A DNA stretch of 64,000 bases from Mastigamoeba balamuthi. Taxonomy: Eukaryota > Evosea > Mastigamoebida > Mastigamoebidae. Made by a program: the position numbers and the translations under genes. The notes beneath the pieces are model-generated. The model ran no database searches and was not told where the DNA came from. It saw nothing but the letters and a program-made list of their open reading frames with translations. The stretch lies in assembly GCA_902651635.1 (NCBI GenBank), contig CACRSC010000054.1:57831-121830 (forward strand), given 5' to 3'. This document shows positions 34,204 through 45,329 of the stretch, one piece after another. Position 1 is the first letter of the stretch; every line of letters starts with the position of its first letter.

Positions 34204-36458
34204 CTACAAATTGCTATGGTGGCTATACAACTTGGAGATCCTCATCACCGGCTCCTGGTGTATGAATCGCTCCGCCAACGCCGACAATGGCTTGTAGTAG
34301 ACTTCCATGTCCGGATCCTCGCGCAGCTTCTGCAGTTGCTTTATCGTTTCGGTGGTATCATTCGAGCTCGATTCGAACTGCTCATCAATCGTAGACATCT
34401 GCTTGGAGCAGTACAGCTGCCTCGGAGTGGCGTCACTGATTCGCGAGGCCAGATGGAACACCTTGGTCACGGTGTTCTCATGCCCCCGCAGCTTCGTGTC
34501 ATCGAGCCACACACACACGAACTCTTTTTCCACGCACTTGGCAACATCGCCAGATATCAGAGGAGTGACTCCGTAGACCTTGCCCAGCTTCTCCAGGCGC
34601 GAAGCCGTATTGGCGGGAGTGCCACAGACGGTGTAGTTGACGTGCTCCTCGCACCCGAAGTTCCCCACGAACAGCTCGCCCGAGTGGATGCCAACGCGCA
34701 CCTCGAAATCGGGAAGTCCGTCCTTGATGAACCTGGCGTTGAGCGTCTTCATCACCGCGTTGAATTCGAGTGCCGCTGTGCAAGCCTTGACCTCCGGCTG
34801 CTGAGTGTCTAGAGGGGCGTTCCACAGCGCCATTATGCACTAAAAGAGAGGGGAGAGTGTCAATCGGACGCCTGCATGATGAGATGCGCAGGTCAACGCA
34901 CATCGCCAATGTACTTATCGACGATGCCGTCGTTCTTCACAATCACCTTGGTGAACGCGCCCAGCCACTCGAACAGCATCCGTACCACCATGTGAGCCTT
35001 GAACCTCTCCGACATGGTCGTGAACCCCTTGATGTCGCAGAACATGATCGTCACATGCTTCATCGACACGGCCAGAAGGCCCTCTGGCGACAGTCCTGCC
35101 GCGGCCATGCTGCTCATCATGATCTGGCTGATCACAGGCATCGGGACGAACTTGGTCATGGCCTCGATGCCCGTGCTCAGCTTCTTGAAGCTCGCGTCGA
35201 GCTGGTGGAACTCGCTGAAGATCGAGATGTCGACCGACGTGGCTCTCTGGACGTTGAACCTAAGATGGGCCGCTTGGTTCATTCTGCGCGAGAGCTTGGA
35301 TAGAGGTCTCGTGAGGAGCAGGCTGAGGACTCCCAGCACCACGAGGGCGACGACCGTAGTGCAGACAGCGACGATGATTGGCACGAAGTCCACTGGCGCG
35401 CTGTCGAACTCCGAGACGACGGCGACCACCCATGACAGGCAGGGCCTCGTGATGCGCGTGAACGACACGAGGCACTTGACTCCCTTGACTGTGATGATTT
35501 CCGGGGTCGACGGCTGATCGTAGTCGCTGCTGAGGGACAGCGTGATGGCGTCCCAGCTGCCGTACTTGCGCTCCACGAGATCGTTCACCGCTGCCACCCT
35601 GAAGTGATCCACAGTGCTCCCATTGGTCTCGTTGACGAATACGGGGAACATGTCGGTGCCGACGGTGTGGTAGCATTGTATCGTCTGGGACGTGGTCCCC
35701 AACAGTATTGACGACGCCGAGTCGACGAGGACGGCGACACCCTTGGACACTGTGAGGCCCGCAAACACGCTGGCGATGTCCTGGATGACGAGGTCGACTA
35801 CCGCGTAAGCCCAGATAGGGCGGCTGGCGCCCGTTGTGTCGGGAGCGTAGGCCTTTTTGACAAAAGTGGCCCAAGTCCACATGTTTTGGAAGTAGATTGG
35901 CATCCAGCACTCCTCCTCGCCGGCGGGGATGGCGCTGCGGACCTGGTCGAGGTAAGGGTAGCTGAAGTCGTTCATGATCCACTGGCGGGCGAATGGCACG
36001 AGAGTGGTCTTGTTCATTTGCCACTGCTCAAACGACGTGTTGCGGTACGTCCACCACCACACGTTGACCTCGTTCGAAAACTCTCCGATGCCAATGAGCC
36101 GCGCCGGGTACTCGTTGCCCTCGCCCGTCATGAACTCGGTGCTGCTGACGCTGTGGTACGCCCGCAGGAGATTGTCCCAGCGCACCCGCAGCCTCCGCTG
36201 GCCCTCCTCAGTCTCGTTAAACTCCAGCAGACCCGTCGAGATGTCCAGAGCACTGTACACCGCCACGCTCTCGGCGTTTAAGAGGCTCTGCTTCACGGTG
36301 CCCCCCAGGCGAACCACCGTAGGGGGAAGTCGCTCCTCTGTGGACCTGCGCAGCAGCTCCTCCGACCGCGCGTTGAACAGCAGCACCACCACAACCATCG
36401 GGATCCACACGGCCGCGCAGACCGTCACCACCAGCAGCGCCCGGAACGACACCTTCAT
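34204..36458 (-). CDS. Receptor-type class III adenylyl cyclase, paralogue 3 (inverted)
   Basis: Two exons (36458-34902, 34839-34204) give 730 residues; the intron is at the conserved position, here with a GTGCGT donor. It is on the opposite strand and tail-to-tail with paralogue 2 (227 bp apart). It has FCDIKGFT, DKYIGD, NYTVCGTPANTASR and the same two TM helices. A three-residue insertion lies in the juxtamembrane linker (RATSVDISIF). It is the most divergent copy in the C-terminal 40 residues, ending SHHSNL with a TAG stop. Confidence 0.9.
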
Positions 36459-37667
36459 TCGCCAACGAGTCTTGATGCTTCTGAGTTACTTGGTTCTGCT
36501 ATTTTTTTGGTCTTCTCGACCACTTATTTTGGGCTGCGTTATTTTTAGCACGTGTGGGTCATCTGAGGTCAGCCCGCCGTCCTGGGCGCTCTCGGTATTT
36601 ATCAATGTCGCCGAACTTGGAAGAGCTTCACGTGGGGCTACTATACGCGACGAGCGTTGGAAGAGACGATGAGCTTCCTGCTGACGCGCATTCGGAGGCA
36701 ACCCGATATTGGATCACCGAGAGACTGAATTTTCACCCCTTCTATTTTAATCTACCCACGCACGCGTTCCTTGGCCGTGCGGGAAAGGTCGGTCCATCCA
36801 TGCGTCGGTTGAACTCTTCGTTCGCTCCGCTCCTGTCCGTGGCGACACGGATTCCCCATCTGCCGGCTTCATACACCAGGCGGGCGGGGTCAGTTCTACA
36901 AAGCCAATTTCACCTGAATGCAATTACTCGCTCAGGCAAAGTACGCTATGCCAACATCACGCGGCGACAGCAGTGAAGATGTTGTAACTCTTAGTCTCCC
37001 TCAGCTGTTCCCATTGCAACACGACAGTATGCTAGTTTTGAGACTCCGAGAAATGTTGGCGTTACGAGATGTAGATGAAACAAGTGGAATTTGCAGTTCG
37101 CTCATGCGCGGATATATAATCCGCAGCATTTCATTTTGATCTCATTGCAATCTCAGCGAAATGCGCACCACCAACCTTTAGAGGTCGTAGATTAGGTTGG
37201 CCTCCTATACTATCGTCTCAGAAATTTCATGATGCTCACCCAGAAACCCTGGAGTTTCTCAGCGTTTCCCAGGTACTTCATAAGTGATGGCATGATGGAG
37301 GTACAGGTCGTCGAATTCTGCCGATCACAGTCCAAAATCCTGTCTTTCTAGCTCTCCCTCTTCGCAGTTGCCTCGTGGCACTCGTCGGTGCGATATCGTT
37401 TTGAAATTGCCTTCAGCAAGGATTCGACTGGTTCCTGCATCGAAACGGGCCCAGCCATTACGAGAATCGATCGGGCTGGTCGTGAGCTCTCGTGATAATG
37501 CAGTGCATTGTCCATATGCAACATGCTGCGTGGTATTCAAGTGACCATTCTCGGCACGTGCATTACCAAAAGGGGTGAAATCAAGAGGCTCACCAGCAGT
37601 AAGTGCAGTAATCCGGTCTGACATAGCATTAAATAAGGCACTACTTAGCCATCTACTGCTAGCAAAC
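36459..37667. other. 1.2-kb intergenic region
   Basis: Separates cyclase 3 (-) from a small helical-protein gene (+). The first 150 bp are AT-rich and likely the cyclase 3 promoter. Scattered ORFs up to 140 codons have no domain-like features. No RNA gene recognised. Confidence 0.4.
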
Positions 37668-38237
37668 ATGGTCCTCGTTGACGAGCTCGTCTCCACTCTC
37701 GAGGGCCTGAAGCAGTTGGGCGGACTTCAACGACGCGTCAAGCGCATTCGCGCGCTACTTCTGCGGGCGGGAGGAGTAACTAGTCCTCGGCCCGAACACC
37801 TCAAGCAGCTGGAACACGAGCTCACGGTGTCGGCGCTGCGTCTCGCGGCCAAGGCAAACATGCTCTCTGACATCTTCGACACCGCGAGGCGACTGCAATG
37901 TGCACAGCACATGGCAGAGGCGCACCAGCTGGCCCACCGTCTAGTGTGCGCACCTCCGAAATGACTTCTATTTCGAGTAATGCACAATCTCAACGGATTC
38001 GGTCTCGTGACACCGAGCAGGCTGCTCGGCGAGGCGATGCAGAAGGCGCTCGACGAGACGAGGCTGTGGACAGCGTCGAGGAAGACGGCCAAGAGGGCTA
38101 TCACGCTGGTACGAGAGGCCTCCAACATGCCCGAGGTCGACGAGTTCCTGGCAACACTATGCGCTCGCCTGGCATCGTTGGAGCGAGGGCGTTCGACTGA
38201 GAACCACCGCCCACGCGCCAGCACTATGCCATGGTAG
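37668..38237 (+). CDS. Small all-helical protein, unidentified
   Basis: Two exons (37668-37945, 38021-38237) join in phase 2 through a GTGCGC...GCAG intron to 164 residues. Read unspliced, both halves are short unrelated ORFs; joined they make a single chain of amphipathic helices (VDELVSTLEGLKQLGG, EHELTVSALRLAAKA, AEAHQLAHRLV, LLGEAMQKALDETR, KTAKRAITLVREA, EVDEFLATLCARLASL). No Cys, TM segment or catalytic motif stands out. It ends in TAG and is followed by a short CTA trinucleotide tract. Function unknown. Confidence 0.5.
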
Positions 38238-38352
38238 CACACGGCAATTGGAGGACCGCTACTACTACTGCTACTACTATCCAAAACCACACAGACGAGA
38301 TAAAACACAAGGCGGGGACACAAAAGACTGTCTTCGAGTTACTTTTCAACTC

Positions 38353-40684
38353 TCAAAGCAACAACGCTATTGCACCGACGAGCGCCGCGAGGCATCCTGA
38401 GTTCCAGGAGGTGGCCGGTGATTTGATGTCGCTGCTCAGTGTTGCTGGATGAACAGAGCCACTGCCGCTGGAAGACGCTGGGCTTGAGTTCACGGTAGTG
38501 CTGCGGGCTGAGCTCCCCGCCGAGAGGGTGCTGTGCGAGCTCGTCACCGGTGATGAGGTGCTTGAGTCCTGGTGTGCACCCCCCGCGGCAACAGCACTGA
38601 ATGAAGGCGACTCCGCATCCGAGTCCCCTGTGTACCCCGAGCACTGCACTTTGTACCAGTACGCCCGCCCGAGCACAACGTCCGAGTCGGTGAACTCGTT
38701 CACGAGGACGTTCGTCGCGATGCTCGTGAACGGCCCTGCGCTGCTGTTCGCACGTCCGACGGAGCAGTACACCGCCTTGTCGCTGTGGTCCCACCTGAAG
38801 GAGACAGTTGCCCCGTTGGCGATGCGCGGGGGGACGATCGCGACTCCTGTAGGTGCTCCGGGGAGCGACGACGGGGCCTCGGCGAACATGACGTTGTCGA
38901 ACGTGGCCTGCCCGCTGAACACGGAGAGGCCAAGGTACACCGAGGGGCTTAGGTCGTTGAGCACGAGGTTCGACTGCGGGCACCAGTCGACCCCATTCAG
39001 CGATGTGTACGTCGAGACAAAGATGCCGCGCCTCACGATCTTGGCCCACGCCGGCAGCCACATGTGATCGCTCGTCTCTCTGGCGGCCTCGTGGTTCACA
39101 CACGCACCGCGCCAGAAGTTGCTCCAGCTGGTCGCCGAGAGGAACATGCGGACCTGGCGGGCCTTGGGCGTCGCCTCGAGCCTGTCGATCAGACGCACTT
39201 CGCCCCCTCCGCTGACCACCCTGGCCACGAACGTTGCATCCCCATCGAACTTCTTGTATGCGTACATCAGGCCCACGCACGCCTCGCTGCCTCCATCAGC
39301 CCCCCCGGAGTCCAGGAACCACGTGCCGTTTCCCAGGAACTGGCCCTTGCCGGTCTTGCTCAGCGTTCCCAGAGCAGCCAACATGAGGTCCGACTGCAGT
39401 CTGGCGGGGCGGGCCGGGGGCTCGACGAACGCGGTCTTCGGGGCGACCACTGGCGTGGACACGTTGATGAGGCGCACCGAGGCGAACTGGTTGCGGTCGA
39501 GGAACATCTTGGTGAAGGGCATCACGAGCCGGCGGGAGGTGTAGAGCGTGTGGGCGGTGCTCATGTAGTCCAGGTGCCGCACGACACCATCGAACGGGGG
39601 CAGGACGGACCACATGGCATAGCTCGACCCGAAGACAACGAAGGGGACCTCGGGGACCCCGGTGACGTTGAATCCGTGGAGCTGGCGCTGCGCTGAGAAC
39701 TCGGACTCTGCGCGGAGGCGGTTGCCAAAGGCAGAGAAGAGGTCGACGCCCTGGACCCAGGCGACCTCGGCGACCCAGACCATGTACCCGAACTGGTTGG
39801 CCGCGTGCCCATTGTCCCTGCCCGTGTCGCCGACCTGGCCGCTGGGCAGCGTGTCGCCGAAGCCCCCGACGGGGTCGGTGAGGGCGGCGCTGACGGCCTC
39901 GTCGAAGAGAAGGAAGTTGTCGGTGAAGACGGCCATGGAGATGGCGACCTGGAGCTGCAGCACGCCCTGGTTGGCACCCCTCAGGTGGCTGCCTGCGCCG
40001 ACGCTGTGGCCGTCGCACCTGGGGGCGTACCCGACCGCCGTGAAGTTCCTCCACATGCGGGCGAAGTAGCCCCCGATGAGGCCGTGGCGCTCAGCGGTGT
40101 AGTTTGGGTATGTTCCCCGCAGGATGTCCGCCCCGATGATGGCGCTCACGCAGTCAGCAGCGAGGAACTCGGGCTCCGCTCCGCTCCACCACTTGTGGAC
40201 CTCCGCCCAGCGCGAGAGGATGTGGATGGCCTTCTCTGTGTACCCTCGCAGACAGCATTCAGCCAAGAGGGCGAGGACAACGGGAGCGTGCCTGCTGCCG
40301 TGGTGTCGTTGTCGACGAACCAGACGAACGAGAGTGATCCCACGGCGAGCATGTCCTGAAGGTACTCGTAACGGCGGAGGTCTGGCTGGCGGCCCACACC
40401 CTCGAACGGGCCGCGCATGGTGTAGCCCCTCGCTGAGGTTTTGCTGTCGTACCAGCTCTTCCAGGGCTGCAAAATCGCCGCGTCGTGGAAGCAGTCTGTC
40501 AGCGAGCGCTGCTTGACAACCCTGAGTGCACCTGCTCTCCCGCTTTGACTTTGGTGCGGAGGAACTCGAGCTGGCTGCGAGTCCAAACGATGCCCGGGTG
40601 CTCGAATGCCGTGCGACGCGGTGTCACGGTGCGCTGCGCGAACGTGAGGGCAGTCAGAAGGCCCAAGATCCACAGTACTCGCAT
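38353..40684 (-). CDS. Secreted, GPI-tailed alginate-lyase-like protein (copy B, inverted paralogue)
   Basis: Three exons (40684-40532, 40466-40292, 40235-38353) give 736 residues. Intron 1 is GT-AG; intron 2 (40236-40291) is GC-AG, as in copy A. The catalytic-domain sequence is almost identical to copy A over several hundred residues. Divergence rises in the fibronectin-III-like domain. The C-terminus is replaced by a Ser/Thr-rich stalk (likely O-glycosylated) before a hydrophobic GPI-type tail (CLAALVGAIALLL). Signal peptide MRVLWILGLLTALTFAQ. Copies A and B lie in opposite orientation about 36 kb apart. Confidence 0.75.
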
Positions 40685-42090
40685 CCCTTGTTCAGTTATT
40701 TATGCCGAGCAAGGGTTTATCTCTCCGATCTGAATCTTCTCTGAACAATGTGCACCTTTCCTTGGGGATAACAGAAATAAAAAGGTGCCCGTGAGCCACT
40801 TTCCACGTGGCTGAATGTAGTTCGCAATGCGGGGCCGACGGCTGCCAGTGCATTTCTTGAGCGGGGGAGAACCGCTCCATCCAGTGGATTTTGCCTTGAC
40901 AAGATCGAGGTTCAAGACATGTGCAAGAAAAGAAACAATACAATGCCAAGGCCCACTAGGCCCCAAAAGAGCCAAATTCCGGGGATCACCCCCAAAACGT
41001 CATTCAACTGCCCAGATTGCAGAATGACACACTAAACGACCCTGAACCACGATTAGGCATACAAAGGACTTCACAGTGTGGAAGAGAACTCCCCCAGAAG
41101 AAATGATACACAGATCATAACTCTTAGGTACCCAGTAATCCCTCCCTAAAATTCACCCTGGCCCCACACAGGACTTATTCCTTGTTGGTAGTGAAAGGGT
41201 TAAATAAGTTGATAGATGACCATCTCTTTCTCAGTCTTACACAGAAAGTAATGTATATCCTTCCTCTCTAACACTACTCAAATCAGCCCAAAGTGTCAGA
41301 TTTTCTGAAGGTGCTTTTCAGACAGTTAAGTACACATATCCCAATACTTGTAATGTCCAGATTCTCATCTGTGAATCTCGGCTGTGTGTGTTTTTGCCCA
41401 GCATTTACCCCTTCACAACTCGTGTTGCAAATTTTGTGCAACACGTGTTGCAGATTTTAAGATATTTTCTGGATACTTGTGGGTTACACAACAGACCCAC
41501 CAGTGAGATGGTTATCCATAGAGGTGCGCCACGTCTTATCCTGGCATGCTTTTCCCTTCTGCATTCTCTTTTTAATGACCATTTGTCACAGCTTGTGGAT
41601 CAGCTGTACCAGCCTGCACCTTCTCTCCACCTGCACCTTCGTCAACTCGTTTTTGCAGCAGCAGCTAAGGTACCCTCCCTCAATCTCAGCCCTGCTGCGT
41701 AGTGCAAGGCCCTTAGTAATGCTCCATGCGATGCTTGTGTATGTCTTCTCACTGCCTCTGCTCCTTGTTGACCCGTCTCATGACCTATAAATAGCTCCTT
41801 AGAAGTTTACCCAAACCACTCAAATGCACACGTGCTTCGTGAGACAGTTGGCACTCTCACCTGTTGCAGAAGAGAAGGCACTGAACCCAAAAGGGATCGC
41901 GTGAACTGACACTTGGTACAGATACACAAGCTCACAGCACAAGATATGCATATAGTGAACTGCATCATCATCCTTGGGTCTATAAAATGCAGTGTTCCAG
42001 TCCTTCACAAGCTTTGGTGGGCTGGCAATGATGTTGTCATTCTGCACTTGCTCATTGGGTGTGATCCAGAACACTGATAATACATGCAAT
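40685..42090. other. Start of the AT-rich island, no gene supported
   Basis: Base composition shifts from GC-rich to AT-rich after about 40.7 kb. A minus-strand frame (42089-41820) has mixed, protein-like composition but no start context or partner exon. Probably decayed transposon or intergenic DNA. Confidence 0.4.
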
Positions 42091-42509
42091 AAACTTAGTC
42101 ATCACTGCATTTTATATGCTGAAGCACTAAATTAGCACATGTAGTGCTACATTTTCAGCACTAGAATTAGCACTAATTTAGCACTAGTTTAGTGCTAGTT
42201 CATACTTGCACATGTGCTACATGTGTGTTGTGCACATATTGCACATCAGTCGTATGTGACAATGCATGCATATATAGCACATGCATTGCTATATACGATT
42301 AATGTGCAATATGTGCATTAATCGCAAAAACAAATCAATTGATATTAATAAATGCACTACAAACACTAATGGTGCCAAATGCTCATGATGCACATTTAGC
42401 AATTCAATTGATTGTAGTGATTGAATCACTAAAATTCAATTAAATTGATGTAATTGCATTTAGTGATTATAACAATAAAAATTTCTATCAAATTTGTTCA
42501 ATAATGTAT

Positions 42510-44050
42510 TTATTGTTTCTTTACTGCATCAGCAGTGCTGTGCTGCTTAAGCAGCACAGTGTGATGCCTCTTCTGCTGTGCAGAGAGGCGCTGCACATCC
42601 TCAGGCCCCATGCTCTTGAGAGCGGTGACATCCTGCCAGTCAATGTCATTGTTCTGCTGCTCCTGCTGCTCCTGCTGCTCCTGCTGCTCCTACTGCTCCT
42701 ACTGCTCCTACTGCTCCTACTGCTCCTACTGCTCCTGCTGCTCCTTCTGCTCCTCCTGCTCCTCCTGCTCCTCCTGCTCAGGGACCTCAGGGGCATCAGG
42801 GGCCCCATCCTGCACAAACTCAGGTTGAACAAAAGAAGAGGACAGTAAAAGGAGCAGGAGGGGAAAGGAGGGGGAGGGACATACCTGAACAGCAGCAGTC
42901 ATCTTGACTGCTGCTTCCTGTTGGCGTGCTGCAACCCTGGCAGCAGCACGTTTGTGCTGCACAGGGTTGCTAATCACATTGAGAGTGTGGAGAGGAGAGA
43001 CCTCCTCCCTGTGCCTTTTGGCCGGCTTGGCCTTCACTTTCTTGAAAGCCTCAGCCACCAGCTGCTGAAAAAAGTGTTGGAAACAACTGATTTTGTGCAA
43101 TTATGCACATAATGTACATAATTGTGCATAATTGCACATAATCGCACACTACACACTACACACAAAAGGTTCACAATTCGGGGAAGAAAAACCCCCTTTA
43201 CTGAATTCTAACACTACAACAGAGAGAGAAGGAGGGAACAGAGGAAGGGGAACATACCTTTCTGCCCAGGCTCTAACAGCAAGCCTGGGCCTCCTCCTCT
43301 GAGGAGTTGCTTAAGGTGAGCTCCTTCTCAGAGGAAGAGCTTCCCACACTGCTGCTGGGGGGGCTGCTGCTTGGGCTCTGGCTCTGGCTGTGATGGTGGC
43401 CACTGTGCCGCCTCGCTGCCCACTTGTCCTTGTCCTCATGTTGTGCATACCTGCAGTACTTGTAGTTGGTGTGGTTCTGCTGGCATTCAAGCTGCAGCTC
43501 CTCCTTGAGCAGCTTCTGTGACATTTTTCCATTAGTTTTTGCAAGAAAAACAGGGGGGCAGCGGAGGAAGGAAAAACACACCGTTATTTGGCGGAAACCT
43601 GCATGAAGTGCATCCATGATGGTGGCAATCATGCTGCCACCTACATTCACTGGTGTTGCTGGTGCAGCAGATGCTGCAGGGGCAGCACTCCCTGTTTCCA
43701 GGGGCACCCAAACCTGAGAAAAATGGAGGGACAGGGAAAAAATGTAAAAAAACAGGGAAAACCACAAAAAATGAGAGAGGGCAGGATGGAGGGCAGGAAG
43801 GGCAAGAGGAGGGCAGGACGCACCCTGCCCAACTCCTTCACGAGGTGCTGCATCTGTGCCTCTGACAATTCAGGGACGGGCCAGTCTTTCTTGCCCATCT
43901 GCCATGAATTGTGCCTATTCTGCAAGGGGGGCAAGGGGGGGTCAGTGAAGGGAAAACAGGAGGGAGGAGGGAAAAGGGGACTCAAGGGGAATGAAGGGGA
44001 AGCAGGGGAGGGAGCATGCACCTTGAGGTCTTTTGCATTGCACCAGATAA
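42510..44050 (-). pseudogene. Spliced accessory gene of the element, with six in-frame TAG codons
   Basis: Exons 43919-43824, 43713-43582, 43515-43258, 43064-42885 and 42809-42510 are each framed by good acceptors and GTGCGT, GTGTGT or GTATGT donors and all join in phase 0. The 5' exon (near 44046-44022, ending NAKDLK) is unresolved. Motifs: NSWQMGKKDWPVPELSEAQ, KLLKEELQLECQQNHTNY, KDKWAARRHSGHHHSQS, KVKAKPAKRHREEV and a Glu/Gln repeat. Frame is interrupted by TAG at 43273-43275 and by five TAGs inside the repeat, yet stays coherent beyond them (NNDIDWQDVTALKSMGPEDV) to a TAA at 42510-42512 that overlaps AATAAA. Either a recent pseudogene or a gene with TAG readthrough. Probably the element's DNA-binding partner protein. 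Confidence 0.5.
42655..42780. repeat. CTGCTC(C) microsatellite encoding Glu/Gln on the minus strand
   Basis: A nine-base unit (GAG CAG CAG on the minus strand) repeats about a dozen times with variants. Five consecutive units read GAG CAG TAG. This pattern implies one CAG-to-TAG change followed by repeat expansion. Confidence 0.9.
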
Positions 44051-44532
44051 CTGGCAGTGCCCAGACACGCAGCCATCAGCTCCCACTTGAATTTGGGGCT
44101 GTACAGCACAGTCATGTAGTCGGCAACAGCTCACATAAGAGTGTGCAGGCTGTTGCCTTTCCACGGCCGTGCTGCAGCAGCTGGGGAGGGTGGCACGGCG
44201 CGCACAGGCGGGGGCGGGGAGGCGGAAGGGGGGACCGCAGACATGCGTGACTGTTGTGTTCAAATGCAAAGGGGAGTAGAGAGTGTTTTTAAGGTGTCAG
44301 AAAAAATCGGGCTAAGTGCGTCATTGCTCCAATCGTTTTCCAGCGAAAAAATCTAAGAAAACACCAATGTCACATCGCATCAATCGCGTCATGTGCTGCA
44401 TGCACATAAAACGCATTTTGCACTTGTATCTCATTGATTCATTTGTTAAATATGCATTCAGCACATCACTACACACACTGCACTCACTAAAAGCCCAGCC
44501 AACCTACTTGCCAAAAACCCAGCCAACCAACA

Positions 44533-45329
44533 TGGTCAAGTCCCAGTACAACCCCATCACTGCTGCTATACTTCAAATGCTATGGAGTGCTTGCCTCTGA
44601 GACGTCTCTGGAGGCTTCCGACCCAAGTAACTTCCAGTGCATGATGGCTCGATGCTGGCTCTACCTGGCAGAGCATGTCAACGAGATGGAGGTAAGGCCC
44701 ACTTAAAAATCATCACATAACACAATTTTGATTTCATCTGAATGAAATCAGTATCAATTCACAATTAAATCAATTGATAATTTCAGGGCACGCATGTACC
44801 CATGTGCCAATTTATTCTAAAAATTTAAAACGTGCATTTATCAATTCAATTGCTTATTATAAATGCATCAACCTGATAACTTATTTTCGAAACATTGCAC
44901 AGAGTGTCTGGAATTCCCGGACTTCTGAGGCCAACAGGCTTCCATCACCCTGGTCTCATACGATTCACTGGTCTGCATATGTCAAGGCCATTGACATCTT
45001 ACAGCCCAGCAAGAAGCAGGACAAGTTCTACAATGGCAAGTACATGGGGCACGTGGTGAAGATCCAGGTGGTGAACAACCAGGGACGTTCAAGGGTTGTA
45101 CGAGGGGGTTCACCACAACCTGAAGATCTGGCAGAGCTCAGCTTCAGGCATGGAACTGCAAGGGACATGGCTGCTGGCTGATAATGCCTATGTCAGTGTC
45201 CCAAGCAGTGAGCTGCTGACCCCCTTTAAGCACGCCTCTCTGTTTGACTCTGTCAATGGAAGGCAAAGGAGAACTGCACTCAAGTACACCAGGTTCAAAT
45301 GCCAGTGGAACCGAGTTCACAGGTGCTGA
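44533..45329 (+). pseudogene. DDE_Tnp_4/IS5-like transposase remnant
   Basis: Exon 1 (about 44533-44691; FKCYGVLASETSLEAS..., no clear start) joins in phase 0 through a GTAAGG donor intron to exon 2 from 44903. Exon 2 reads VKAIDILQPSKKQDKFYNGK, then GHVVKIQVVN, the region of the first catalytic Asp in DDE_Tnp_4 transposases. A one-base frameshift at about 45080-45095 is needed to continue into YEGVHHNLKIWQ and LLADNAYV, the second Asp. The frame ends at 45329 before any Glu. It therefore looks inactive. Confidence 0.55.

Noticed and set aside
42655-42780. CRISPR-like array
   Set aside because: It is a simple nine-base microsatellite without spacers, in eukaryotic DNA.
42510-43275. Genome-wide reassignment of TAG to Gln
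   Set aside because: Proteases 1 and 3 end in TAG exactly where protease 2 ends in TGA; cyclase 3 and other genes also end plausibly in TAG.
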